Positions 1 through 11,590 of a DNA stretch of 64,000 nt are shown in pieces. The notes under the pieces were generated by a model. It saw only the letters and a program-made list of their open reading frames with translations. It had not been told where the DNA came from and did no database searches. A program made the position numbers and the translations under genes. The stretch comes from Silurus meridionalis (Eukaryota > Chordata > Actinopteri > Siluriformes > Siluridae), in NCBI RefSeq assembly GCF_014805685.1, contig NC_060893.1, positions 13,148,773-13,212,772 on the forward strand, in the 5' to 3' direction. Each line of letters starts with the position of its first letter. The stretch's first letter is position 1.

Positions 1-223
1 GCTAACAACAAGCAAGGCAGGAGGTCACAAGACGTATGGGGTTAACGTGGATGAGACAGAGGGAGTCAGAAATGTAAACATGACTGAGAACAAAGACATT
101 TCTGATCACCTGATCATCATCATATTCATCTTTTCTCTGCTTTTAATCTATATGTTGGATGTTTAGCCTTAATACATTCATTAGGTAACAAAATATTTAA
201 TTTGTTTGTATTAATATATTAAT
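1..223. other. AT-rich unique sequence
   Basis: Low-complexity AT-rich DNA with no convincing reading frame, RNA gene or repeat terminus. It ends where a hAT-like terminal motif begins. Confidence 0.5.
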
Positions 224-1143
224 CAGGGCTGTCAAAATACAAATTCATTTTACACATTTCTGAGTTTTTTTTTAAATTACAAATATAAATAAATAAATAT
301 TTATTTATCAGATATAATAAAATACTCCACACAAAAAATTTTAATCAATAAACATTCATTTTGATTAGTTTTACTTAGGCGCTAGGTATCAAATCAGCAC
401 CAAAGTTCTGCAAAGTTATGCACACAATTAAGCCTCTTCAGTCGAAAAACGCACTGGCGCATTTGGTGGCATTTTTTTATTCCACATAACACCTAAACAA
501 ACTTAAATTACTTTGTCTTTTTTGATTGTACAGATACGAGCAATACATCATTCAAATCTGTAAAGAGTCACTGTTAGTGGATAATAATAACAAAAAAATG
601 CTGTGCTTTTGGAAAATAAATCAAACAGACAGGGGGCACTTTCTGCTGAGTCTGTCATCTCTCTTCACATACACATAAATTAAACTTGAATCTCAGTGAA
701 TACTACTGTGAGTATACGTCTGAATACTCAAAGACATAATAAATATATAAATAGCTTAAAATGCCTTCTTTTAAATAAACCAATTCACATCAATATCTGA
801 TATTCTCCGATTATGTAATCCGTATGAAAGTTAGAAGAGGTACCGTTTCTCTGGTAACACCTTATTAATCGTCTGAGTGGAAACATAGCAAAGGTCCTGT
901 TTGGTATCCTGATGATTTACGTAATTTGAAACACCAAAATTACTTTAAAACATTTACAAGTATATTTTTATTTTCATGTTCTATGCTGGGTTTGGCTTCA
1001 CTAATAATTAAGATACATTTGCATAAAGCATCAATATTTGTCCATGCCCATGTTGATTAGAGTATCAAAAAGATTTTAAAGTATTAATTTAAGGTATATT
1101 TAGACAATCATATGATTAATCTCAATTTAAAAAATTCAACCTT
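224..1143. mobile_element. Decayed non-autonomous hAT-like element, copy A
   Basis: The left end carries the terminal motif CAGGGCTGTCAAAAT, also found at 37021. The block 865-1110 is clearly similar along its whole length to 37360-37600 (shared words include GGAAACATAGCAAA, TGATGATTTAC and CATTTGCATAAAGCATC). The right end is degraded but keeps GATTAATCTCAATTTAA, matching the GATTAAT-rich ends of this family. No transposase fragment is visible, so I read it as a non-autonomous copy. The hAT assignment rests on recalled fish repeats with GGGCTGTCAA ends. The exact right boundary and target duplication are not resolved. Confidence 0.6.
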
Positions 1144-1179
1144 GAGATGACGTGAGGTCCAGTTACTGTACAAGGATGA

Positions 1180-1330
1180 CCCTAAAACAGGTAGTAGTAA
1201 TGGCTACTTTTTACTTACGTAAAGTATATGTCAAAGTCCAAAATTCTTTACTTTAATTTGAGTAAAAAAGTAGAGTCAGTACTTTAAACCATGAGTATCT
1301 GTAAATCTACTTTAGTGAATTAGTGTGTGC
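1180..1330. repeat. Possible fragment of a fish hAT-type MITE
   Basis: This stretch repeats short blocks such as TACTTTTTACTT, TTTAATTTGAGTAAAAAAGTA and AGTACTTTAA. They resemble the TACTTTTACTTGAGTAAA pattern of a common fish hAT-derived MITE. No termini or target duplication can be seen, so this is a weak assignment. Confidence 0.35.
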
Positions 1331-3369
1331 TTTTGCCTCCTTTGGACTTGACTAATGACAATCAGAAAGCCATCAGTTCTACTGAACAAGTAAACTCTTA
1401 CATGAAGTAACCGGCATATTCACATGCTTTTTCCTGCTTTCTGTTTATTCTCTCTTTTTATTGCTCAAATGATCATGATGAGAATCATGATTTAAGCAGT
1501 AATGGTTCTATAGCCTGAGGCTAGGAGACAATCTCCACAGCAAGATCACGCAGCAAGGACATCATCAGAGTGTGTGAACATGTACTCTCTTCCAGCTTAA
1601 CAATCAGTGCTCCCAGTAGCAGTCTACAGATCATCAATAATTAGTAGACGATATAAACTGAGAGAGCAAGCACAGGAAAGGTTTTAACCTTGGTCATTGC
1701 TGTTTTTTCTTTCTTTCTCAAAGCCACCTTTTTCACATACACTACTAGGAAAGGGCAAAGCACAAATTCAAGTCAAGCCAAGTACGCTTTTTTTGAACAA
1801 AACTCAATAAGGACTAAAGTGCTACATAAGATAACATGAATTAACAAAAACATAACATGAAACTAGGGCACTAGTCTTAGGACACTACATAAATTGCACA
1901 TGTGCAACATTTAGTTCAGAAAAAGGACATCATACAAAGAGACAGTAAACACAGTGATTTTCATCACAGTAAATACAGCAACACTGTAGCACCGAATAGT
2001 ACAGTACAAAAAGTTTAATTTAATTCATGAGTTTATGTGTGTGTATGTCAAATTGTCAAATATGAGCTTTCATTTAGTGCCAATTTAAACAAATGCACAC
2101 CTGAGACTGACTGTGCCACCATTTGCTCATTTCCTTTTGCTGCATTAAACTGTTTGTGAAAAACAGTTCTGTAAAAAATAATAATTAATAATTAAAAATT
2201 ATTTAATAGATTAGTCAATGGTTTCTGCCTCACCTGTAACCAACAAAGGGCCTGATGGCAAGGTCATGAATAGAACCAGGATTAATTCATCAGAGAGAGA
2301 TCTACAGTAGTTGTTTCTCTTGCTACTTTCCTTGCCCAAGAGTGTACAGCAGCACAGAGTAGTATAATACACTTAGAGAACGTGCAAACCACTATCTCTC
2401 CGTGAATGACAAGAAAGAAAGACTAACGCCATCTCTTTCCCCCAGAAGAGCACAGCCAATTTTACCTTTCTACCTCCCAGCCATGAATGAAGTGACCAGG
2501 ATAAGGAAGCTCCTGTCTCCTGATGATAGGGCATACAAGGTTCTGTTGTGCCACACAGATAATGCCACACAACTCAGATAATGCATTTTAACGAATTAAA
2601 CTCATTAAAAACTACAAGATAATAAAACAAAGGCAAGATATTTATGGTTATGTAAATGAGGATGTACCTTACATCCTGTATTTAATTTTTCTGCTTCTTT
2701 AATGATGTCTTTGCTGCTTTTTCTTTGAAATTATGAGCATATTTGTTTCAGATGAACTGCAGGGTTGTTTTGTCTTTAAACTATAATAAACTATAAGATA
2801 GTGTCTAATCATGTAAGGCTTTTAAGTAAAGATTAATTACTGAGTACTGAGGACGTCTTTGGTAGATTGTGATTTTCATTCAAAATGAATTCGTATCAGT
2901 AATTGTTAGTGTTAAGATGGGCCTCACACTGGTTCTCTAAACACATTCCTATGTTGTCTGTTCAGTGTCTATAAGATCTTTACGATGTGAGTATGTAAGG
3001 TACATAGAATGTCTATGACTGTTATCTGCAATAAACTGAAGAAGAACCTTTGCTCCATTCTGTGTGCTGTGTGATTCTTCCCTGATCAGAAAAGGCACCA
3101 CAGGCATCGTAGCTCGCATGGGAAACCTCTCCAAGAACTAAGTTTTGTTTGGGCATAAAAAAATCTAAAACTAATCAAAGATAAAATCTAAATACATTTC
3201 TATTCCAAAAACACCAAGCTCTGGTATTAATCTGCAGCCAATATAATTGCTGAAGTCTATAGCAATCTGATAGAATGTCATTATTTATGTGTATTCCTGA
3301 TGGATTGTTTTTTTTTCCCTATCAAAAGGCCTTTTAATTTTAAAATGGTATGGGAATTATTATTATTAT
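1331..3369. other. AT-rich intergenic sequence, no gene seen
   Basis: Both strands contain only short reading frames with no recognisable domain, biased composition or splice context. The segment 2380-2580 is slightly less AT-rich, but its frames match no family I know. A short (TTA)n run at 3357-3371 abuts the next transposon end. Confidence 0.5.
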
Positions 3370-3371
3370 TA

Positions 3372-3560
3372 CAGTGGAACCCCGTTGTACGAGCAACCTA
3401 TAGTACGAGCAAACGGAGATACGAGCAACCTCGCTCGCAAAATTTTACCCTGTTTCACGAGCAAATTTCGAAGGCACGAGCAAACTTACGCTGTCGGTTC
3501 CCCGTTTTCGGCGGAGGGTCGATGACTTAGTTGATGACGTATCACTCAGTCGCTCTCATT
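3372..3560. mobile_element. Pogo/Tigger-like left end with iterated ACGAGCAA motifs
   Basis: A TA dinucleotide (3370-3371) precedes CAGTGGAACCCCG, the terminal type seen at 57086 and, in variant form, at 35200. Inside are five direct copies of ACGAGCAA at 3389, 3405, 3421, 3457 and 3476; the first three are exactly 16 bp apart. TA targets and CAGTGG termini are characteristic of pogo/Tigger members of the Tc1/mariner superfamily. No matching inverted right end was found downstream, so the copy is truncated or its right end has diverged. No transposase sequence is present. Confidence 0.65.
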
Positions 3561-3750
3561 GTTCAGTGCAGCAAAAACGTAACTGTGGCAGCGGGGGCGT
3601 GGCAGCGGGGGCGTGGCCGAGCGGCGGTTTGTGAATGGAGGGCGGATCCGGGAGCAGATAGACAGGGGATTGCCTCACCTGAAGTTAATGTGACCTAATG
3701 ATTGTTCTCTCTTTTCCAGTGATCGGAGGGTGTGTGTGTGTGTGTGTGTG

Positions 3751-3783
<33 letters not shown>

Positions 3784-3815
3784 CACACTCGCAATCAACC
3801 ACTATCACACGAGTA
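3561..3815. repeat. GC-rich, retroelement-like segment with TG/TCTG microsatellite
   Basis: This is an abrupt GC-rich island in AT-rich surroundings. It includes the tandem phrase GGCAGCGGGGGCGT written twice (about 3587-3615), which resembles GC-box promoter sequence. A pyrimidine tract ending in TCTCTTTTCCAG (about 3719) is followed by (TG)n at 3730-3752 and (CTGT)n at 3753-3783, then CACACGAGTAAGT, a splice-donor-like word. It may be part of the preceding pogo-like element or a separate retroelement fragment. The GGGGGCGTGGC word recurs in the pogo-like element at 57086-58014. No protein is encoded. Confidence 0.4.
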
Positions 3816-6295
3816 AGTGTTAAATTATGTTTATATTACGGTCATTCGCTGTGTATTTGTTTTTAAAAATAGGCTACAAATACTTTTTAAGTGCAGAAAT
3901 AAGCGATCGGATGAGATACTAAAGGTTAAAGTTATAACTTAAATTATATTGCTTAAAAAAAAGCACTTAGTCAACTTGTCGCATGAAAGCAAAAGTCCTT
4001 TTTACTGAAAGCGATCCTGTTCTGGAAAACTTGCTGGCACTCAAGACTTCTCCCATTAATGTTACATAAACAGTTTGTGTACATGTCCTAACAGACAATA
4101 TGGTAATACAGTAGTGGCATTTTTTTTTTTTTTAATAAATAAATAAAACAACACATTTTAAAATACATTCGATATGAGCCTTTACATTCTGCCAGAACTG
4201 CTGTCAGAGCCATGCTGTTATAAAAAATTCATTTACCCCCTCTGATTTGAGAATTCAGCTGCACTATAATGTATAATGGACAGAATACATTAAGGAATGT
4301 CACAGTTTTAATGTCATATGACTAGATGTATGTACCATTGACAGGCAGAATAGAGGTCACACCTTATGTTAAAGTATGAAAAGCAGTTCATCTTTACATG
4401 CTGAACGTTTCACTTCAACTATGTTCCACATTTTAGTTTGGACTTCCAATATTTTAAGAATTTAGTTACGACAGAGAGTCCAGCTATTACCTTAAATATG
4501 ATTTTAATGGACCTGATACCTACTAGCCAGCTATTCGTGTAGCTATCTGCAAAGTTCTCACTTAAAGCTTTTCATCCTTTGATCAGATTTTTTTTCTTAA
4601 CTCCACTGAACAAAATATTAAAGATGCAGTGCCTCTGTCTATGCAATGACCTTGATCAAAAGAATTCAATTATGTTCTCTTACCAGGCAAAAGGTTTTTA
4701 TGACCAATTTATCACAGTCTCACATCTATAATGATGCAAAGGAAGATATTAAATAAGTATGTGAACACTGAAATATGGAAATACTCAGTGCATATCATGA
4801 TTCGCATGCTGAACAAAGTGAAGGCATACTGTAATATAGTGTCATATCAAAGGGTGCAAAAATTTACCACTGATCCAGATTTAAAAAGGTTTCCTTTGTC
4901 ATGAATTAATTAATAATTTTAAATTAATAAATAAAGAGCAGATGGTAACACAGAAAAACACAGTCTCATTAGAAGGTTCTGAAAAAAGTAAATAAATAAA
5001 TAAAATCCTGTGAGCTTTGGCTGAGGGAGTATCTCTGACCTTCTGTCCTGTCTACTTGCCTGCTGAGAGCGATGAAAGTTGGCCACTGAGAAATATAACA
5101 AGACATAAATTTACTCTAGATTTTTTTTTTTTTTTTTTGCCTATTATACCATCTTCCTGCATTTTACACCTGCTTATGAATGATTGCTATTGCTTGATGA
5201 AATAGATTCAGTGCATTAGTGCAAGACTGTTTCTGGAGTGAAGTATCAGGGATAATGACCAATTTGTCATTTATATTATTGTGCTCTTAATGCACTGAAA
5301 AGAGTAATTATCATTAAATTTGGGATAAAATAGACTAGAATTGAACTTTTGTGCCAACAACTGCTATACATTTGAGGACAGCAGTGCATTTTGCTTTAGA
5401 AAAATCATACAGTGTTGCCAACATCACAGAAATACAAAACAAAACAAAAAACAAAAAAGAAATGTCATCTTTAAAGACTGCATTAGTGCACCAAAGTCTG
5501 TAGCACAAAAGTGGAAAAGAAGTGCTTGCATTTTCATGAGCACATTATATTTTAAATGCACAGAAAACCAAAAGCCTTTTGATGTTCGTGTCCTAATAAC
5601 AGCTCTAATGGCCTTTGTGCATAAAAAAAGCTGCCTAATAACTAATGCTAAAAATTTGTGTGAGAATTCACAGCAGATGTTCCAAACTGCTAATGGAATA
5701 TGACAACAATTGCATTTGTCCATGGACTCATGTTCTAATGTCATTTAGCCATTGGAGTCTAAATCATGCATGTACATATGCAGTGTGTGTGTGTGTGTGT
5801 GTGTATAACAGACAGTTGAAGAGTATATGATAGTAGAGACACTATCACTTTAATCTTGCTTGCAGTAGACTAAATAGACATGTAATTTTCCTGGTAATGG
5901 GACTCAGACAAATGTATTCACCCAGGATCCACTGTAGACAGGTGTTTAAAAGTATCACAGTAAAAAGTGAATCATCTGGACAGTTGTTCAATTTCAGAAT
6001 GTTGTACCTCTTTTTCTCAAGCACACAATAACTTGACAGTGAATCATTGGTAATGTTCAAGTATTGTATAAAGTCTAAAGTGAGTTCACTTAAGAGAAAA
6101 ATCACCTATTTATATGTATAGCTCTCTTTGTAATACTCTCTAAATGTTATAGTTATATCCTTTAAAAGCTGTGCAGGCCTAGGAGCTGAGATTTACATGC
6201 AAAACCTGATTGATTTAATATTTCAAATGTTAATAAATCTGTGTATATGGAGATGGAATATGGGGTCAAGCAATGTGTCTTGCATGCCTGTTCTT
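3816..6295. other. AT-rich intergenic sequence, no gene seen
   Basis: No domain-bearing frame is present. Short homopolymers occur at 4119-4135 (T), 5125-5139 (T) and 5438-5460 (A-rich), and a (GT)11 microsatellite sits at 5783-5804. The overlapping plus and minus frames near 5341-5744 are AT-driven and resemble no protein family. Confidence 0.5.
5783..5804. repeat. (GT)n microsatellite
   Basis: An uninterrupted run of about eleven GT units, flanked by ATGCA and ATAACA. Confidence 0.9.
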
Positions 6296-6298
6296 ATA

Positions 6299-6650
6299 TA
6301 CACTATATGGAAAAAAAAATTGGGACACCTGACTGTTCCAGTATGCAGCTCTTCCCTAAATTGTTAACATGATGTCTTTAAATGTGATATCATCCAAAAA
6401 CACCAATTAATTACTGATGTAGGGTGAGAAGACCTGGGGGTAGTTTGTAAATTGGAACACGGACTGCACCCCAGGCCTCCACATCCTACATCAATACCTG
6501 ATTTTCTAACACTTGTGGGTAAATGAGCAAATTTCTAAAACCAGGTGGAACATCTTCCCAGAGGAGTGGATGTTATTATAACAGCCAATAGGTAATAAAT
6601 ATGAAATGTAATGCTCCAAAAGCTGATATGATGATATAAACTTTTTTTTG
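6299..6650 (+). mobile_element. Internally deleted Tc1-like element (family 1)
   Basis: The left end reads ACACTATATGG followed by an A-rich run and TTGGGACACCTGACTG, the terminal type of a widespread fish Tc1-like family. After about 130 bp the sequence jumps to the region that in full copies encodes the transposase C-terminus: GGAACACGGACTGCACCCC, CCCAGAGGAGTGGATG and TTATTATAACAGC correspond to blocks in the second copy at 10360-10520. No intact frame remains and no right inverted repeat is found before 6660. It is a non-autonomous relic; strand follows the direction of the transposase remnant. Confidence 0.6.
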
Positions 6651-8140
6651 CATGGATTACCTAAATAAAAAAGTGTACTGGTGCACTGTACAGTATATGT
6701 TACATTTGCATTATTTTACATTATGTTTGTTCATGTAGAATGTTTACACTCTGTAGCTCTTGTTCATATATCTACCTAGATAGATAGCCAGCAAACAAGC
6801 AATTATTAGTCTTGTTTGTTTGTTACAAAATTATATGTACATTTACATATCATAGTATGTAAGTCATAAAAGCTCACTCCAAACAACAATATACTATAGT
6901 GCTGGGACAGATGGGAACTAATTAGCAGTTCCCTTCGGCACTTGCATTGGCTAGTACTGCTCAATATATCTCAGCTTCACCAAATTCTCATACATCATAA
7001 TTCTTTGACCACCTGCCAAAGACACCCATTACATTATTATTCAAACTGTTGACAGAAAAAGTAAAGAACTCAGATATAAGACAAAATGATGAAAGAACAA
7101 GTAAGCAATTACAACACTGAAAACATTTTAAAAAGATCCACACACACACACACACACACACATATATGCACACGTAGTACTGCAATATAAATATTCAGTA
7201 TCTGCATTGAAGAATATAGCATACGCCACAGACAACCATTACAGTGCAGACTTCGTGTGCTACTTGGCCAAAAGTAATGTGGTTAACACAATGGTTTTCA
7301 TCACTTCATGATTTAGCAGATAGTATTGGGCTCTCCGGACCAGGTTATTTGAGGCCACTTTCTTCTGATCTAGAGTTATTAACTTGCCCAAAGCCTAAGG
7401 GACTGCGGTGTGGGTGAGCCTCGAGATAAACTTGCATTCTGCCTCAGATGATGGCCTTTCAAAGCTACCAAACACCCAGCTGAGGGTGGCAAAGAGACCC
7501 GAGAGGTCTGATGTGATAGGAACAGACATGATAATATACCTGCCTTTAGCCTGTGCTCAGAAACATCCTACTGAATACAGCTCACTTTTTACTACAGTGA
7601 GGATTAGAAAGGGAAAAAGCCCTTTCTATAGCTTTTAGTGTAGAACGATTTCAAAATATTCAACAATTAAGCAATATTTCGTAAGTTGTTAAGTTGAATA
7701 TATGATACTTCATAGCTGACACTAATATATTATTTAACTGGTATTTTGTAATTATGTATCTACTAAGCAGAGTCAGGCTAAATTGCATCTTCTGCTATTT
7801 AACATGCATTTAAGTCTATGAGACCTGTATTGAACTCATGTATTGATATTGTATGTTAATGTGGACAATGATGGATACAAATTTTCTTAGCTGTGCTTCA
7901 TGGTGTGTACAAAACCAGTGATATCTGTCATTAGTTTCTAGAATCTATATTATTTCTAATAAGAATGTTTGGTTAGAATTCACTGCCTCAACACAAAGAT
8001 GTTTGAATAAAATTTTTAAAAACATATTTACTGAATGCCAAAATTGGGTGTTTTGATAAGCTACAAACAATACAAAGTAAAAGTTTCATTAGAAAATGTG
8101 AAAATTGATTTCCAAACTTCCACATCAGTTACTTTATGAT
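6651..8140. other. Mostly unique sequence with a short GC-richer block
   Basis: A (CA)n run lies at 7139-7162. The block 7380-7570 is less AT-rich than its surroundings and can be read as 76 codons on the plus strand (7408-7638), but I recognise no family, and no clear splice sites frame it. It may be conserved non-coding sequence. Otherwise nothing is seen. Confidence 0.4.
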
Positions 8141-8435
8141 GACTGGCATGGAGGCACAGCACATAGCTCCTGGGTTCTCAGTTAAATCCTGAGCTTGGGT
8201 TACTGTCTATAGGGAGATTCTCTGCATGTTTATTCCATGTCTCCATGGGATTCCTCTGAATTCTTTGGTTTTCCCTAACCTCCCAATATCCTGCCAGCAG
8301 CTGGATTAGCTAAGATATATTTTCTCTAGGTGTAAATGTGTGTTTGTGAATGTGTGTATGGTACCATGTAATGGATTTACATTCCATTTAGGGTGTATTC
8401 CTGACTAGAGTGATCCTGAAATAAGCTTCAGATCA
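8141..8435 (+). repeat. Decayed tRNA-derived SINE (family A)
   Basis: The segment follows the order of a common fish SINE: GGCATGGAGGCACAGCAC near the head, TCCATGTCTCCATGGG and TTTCCCTAACCTCCC in the body, then GTGTTTGTGAATGTGTGT and GGGTGTATTCCTGACTAG near the tail. A second diverged copy lies at 41268-41590. The copy is old: the promoter boxes are not clear and no target duplication was found. The family assignment is from memory of fish SINE consensus structure. Confidence 0.5.
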
Positions 8436-10266
8436 ACAGTGTCACTTGACCTAGGAGTTTTCAGTGTCCAGTATGAACCAATTGAGGACAGACCAACAAA
8501 GATTTTTTTTTTTACCCTGTGGAGGATCTGCAAGTGTAAATTAAGGTTTATTGACATTTAACCACTTGACCAAGTTTAGGAATCTAAAAGGAAACACAAA
8601 TTAAATGAAAACAGACAAACACCTTTTGAAAGATAGCAGCATTTCTGTATGGTATGCTCAGTGCTTGCACATATGCTAACACCAGGTACCCTTGTATACT
8701 GTGACGCTGCAAGTAAATTAATGAAAACTAAGGAAGAAAATGTGTTGGCTGACTGCCATGCTCATGCTGCTTAGAGATTCAGGTCAGCTACACTGCTGAT
8801 CTAACTCTCAGTGTTTTCCTCTCTCCAACTGAGCCTTAGTCCCAACCTTGCCCACATTTGTACAGGTTATATAGCAGATTATGTGCTGATAAAAGCATTT
8901 CTACCTCATGACTAGCATGTACATTTTGTTAAACTCAGTGTTTTTTTAGTTAACATGCTTCTGTGCAACATTTGACTATTGTATTACGTGGTCTTCACAG
9001 TGGAATTACCAGAAAGTGGACTGTCGGCTTGCATAAAATACAGTTTAGCATGATGCTTTGTCTTTCTCATGATTAGAGAGAAATTCAGCTACAGAATTAT
9101 TCATTTAAATCGGAAAGCGTTATCCTCCTGTGATCACAAAGGAAATTTCTCACTGTCTCATGCTGTTATAAGTCAATGAGGGCTTCCTGTGACAGTTGGC
9201 ATTTGATGACAGAAGCAAAACGTGCATAAATTATACAGACTAAATGCAAACAGCAGCCAAGAAAAAAATTATGGTTTGCTCTAGCTGGCAAGGAAGTACA
9301 ACTTAATTACCTTACATTTTGTTAAATACACAAAACTGCTTTATCTTAATATGGCTGATGTGGAACTCATTTATTATTTATTAAATAGTGAAAGTGATTT
9401 TCCTGTTTATTTTTTTATGTAAATAGTTCATTTAAATCCTGCTGTGGGAAATCAATCTGAGAAAAGTATTGCACATTCTATAGAGCTCTATTACACATAT
9501 TTAGTTTATTTGAAGCAAAAAGTATAGGTCTGATCATTCCTTTTGGGCAGCAGACAGCTGAAAGCAAAGCAGAAAGCCTCAGCTGGCTTGCTTTAATTAA
9601 CCCAGGAGCCATGGTATCTCTCTTCAATTCAAGCTAAATTTCCTTGCCCAAGTTCCAGAGAAGTATGTTATAGCATAAAAAAGCATGATTAATATTCAGC
9701 GAGCACATTTATATATAGGCACTAGCCACATTTGCGTCATCTCCTCAAATGTGGCATGCTATTAGGACCCTAATACTGTGCTACCTGCTTACCAGTGGAT
9801 GCAAATAAAAATGCATCAGCAACCCATTCCAAGACTTCAAGCTACATATACTAAATTCTCTGCATCTACCAACTTTTAAGTGCTCGATAAAAGCAGTGAC
9901 TGCTGAACACATTCAGCTTATTTTATTATATATTTATTTGCACATTAAGCCTTTGCCGGCATGTCGTTATTTTGACAGTTACAGCATTTGGAGTATGACC
10001 AATCAAATTTAAATAGACTCAGGAGAGGAATGAAAAAGCTGGGCTATTTCAATGTCTGTGTCAATGTAATTGAAAGGTGTCAAAGGCATAAACAAATGTG
10101 TTACAGCTGCAGTTTTCTGATATGATAAACTTTGTGCCTTCATTCCCAAGTGACGCTACTGTGTTAAACTTTAATCATTGATAATGATTCATTTACATGG
10201 AACAGTGACTCAACATTCTGATAGCAATTCATGCTCTCAAAGTGAATTCCTTGGTCTTCACAGTCT
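8436..10266. other. Unique sequence with enhancer-like blocks
   Basis: No gene or transposon was recognised. Three blocks (about 9050-9260, 9530-9830 and 9950-10165) have high word complexity and few simple repeats. They contain homeodomain- and TALE-type words such as TTAATTAA, GATTAATATT, TGACAGTT and TTTGATGACAG. Such texture is typical of conserved non-coding regulatory DNA, but conservation cannot be tested here. Confidence 0.35.
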
Positions 10267-10602
10267 AAACATTGACACAAATACCTGTCTACATGGGTTG
10301 GAGTGAAAGATCTTGAGTGGGCTGCTATAAAGCAGTGACCTCAAACCTACTAAATGCCTTTGGAATGAACTGGAATGCTGAATGAACCCCAGGCCTTCTC
10401 ACCCTACATGAGTACATGACTTTACTGATGCCATTGCGGCTGAATATGCAAAAATCTCCACAACCACACTCTAAAATCTAATGGAACATCTTCACAGAAA
10501 AGTGGAGGTTATTATAACAGCAAATGGGGACAGAATGTGGAATGAGATATTCAAAAAGCTTATACCAATCGTAAGGTCAGGTGTCCACAAACTTTTGTCC
10601 AT
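10267..10602 (+). mobile_element. 3' part of a Tc1-like transposon (family 1)
   Basis: This corresponds to the last third of a Tc1-like transposase gene and the right terminus. It reads through GAGTGGGCTGCTATAAAGC, TTTGGAATGAACTGGAATG and ATGGAACATCTTCACAG, then ends with CAGGTGTCCACAAACTTTTG TCCATAG, the inverse of the family's left terminus at 6299. The frame 10481-10531 keeps a transposase C-terminal signature (residues MEHLHRKVEVIITANGD, compare the RRVEAVIxAxGG motif of Tc1 proteins). Upstream stops make it a pseudogene. It is cut short inside its terminal repeat, where a LINE tail begins at 10603. Confidence 0.65.
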
Positions 10603-11590
10603 AGTCAAGTCAAGTCAAGTCAAGGCAAGTCAAGTTTATTTCTATAGCGCTTTTCACAACAGACATTGTCTCAAAGCAGCTTTACGGAATTTTAAGAATT
10701 AAGGTAAATGGTGTGTATTTATCCCTAAAGAGAAGCCATGGCGACTGTGGCAGGGAAAAACTCCCTTAGATGTCATGAGGAAGAAATCTTGGGAGTAACC
10801 AGACTCAAAAGAGGAACCCATCCTCATTTGGGTGATATCAAGAGTGTGATTATAATCTTTAAACAATACAGAACACTGGAGAGTGAGAACTATCATGAAC
10901 ACTCGAATGTAAGATTATGATTAATGTACTTTCTACAGTCTTATACAGTCACTTGTGGTTATAAAACTACTAGATACTGAGCAACTCATAAAATAGCTCA
11001 ACATTTGTGATCATCATAGATCCAACACCAGCTTCTCCATGCCAGAGACTGCAGGTCCAGTGTCCAAACTCTACATGAGGTGGAATTCAAATGGCGCTGG
11101 TACGTCTCTAGATGGTTCGGGATGGGCATCTACTATTTTTTAAAGGTGACTGGGGGCTGCCGCAACCACAGGATGCCTCGGGATGGGTAAAGAATGAAAA
11201 GCAGTGGAGTGGAATTAGCGTAGCTGCTGTTCATAATATTAACAAGCACAAGTTGATAATGTGCATGTGATCAGATGTACTGGAACACAAGGTTGTGTGA
11301 TATGTGTGTCTGAGCCACGAACACTGTCAGAAAGACTATTCCAAAGTTTAGGAGCTAAATGTGAGAATGTTCCAGCACCTTTACCTGGACTTTGCTATTC
11401 TAGAAACTACTAGAAGTCCACAGTTTTGAGATCTCAAGGAGAGGGACGGATTGCATTGTGTTAGAAGACTGGAAAGATACATGGGAGCCAAACCATTTAG
11501 TGTTTTGTAGGTAAGTAGCAGTGGTTTGTAGTCGATTCGAAACTTAACAGGTAGCCAGTGAAGGACTAGTATGTATTTCACAGTTTATTT
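10603..11590 (-). mobile_element. 5'-truncated L2-type LINE
   Basis: Read on the minus strand, the element ends in a (TTGAC)n tail (10603-10640), preceded by a 3' untranslated region with AAAGCGCTATAGAAATAAAC. Its coding remnant is at 11381-11590: the residues LHWLPVKFRIDYKPLLLTYK followed by TLNGLAPMYLSSLL are the conserved post-reverse-transcriptase tail of fish L2-clade LINE proteins. The reverse transcriptase proper is missing, so the copy is strongly 5'-truncated, as usual for target-primed insertion. It directly abuts the Tc1 right terminus, which suggests it landed inside that older element. Confidence 0.7.
11381..11590 (-). pseudogene. LINE ORF2 C-terminal remnant
   Basis: About 66 codons remain of the C-terminal domain that follows the reverse transcriptase in L2-clade LINEs. 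Characteristic residues are LHWLPV, KTLNGLAP, YLSSLL and LRSQNCGLLVV. The frame ends at a stop after IAKSR, where family members normally continue, so the remnant is also prematurely stopped. It has no independent function. Confidence 0.7.

Noticed and set aside
5341..5744. Overlapping 120- and 106-codon frames on opposite strands
   Set aside because: AT-driven composition, no domain, no splice or promoter context.
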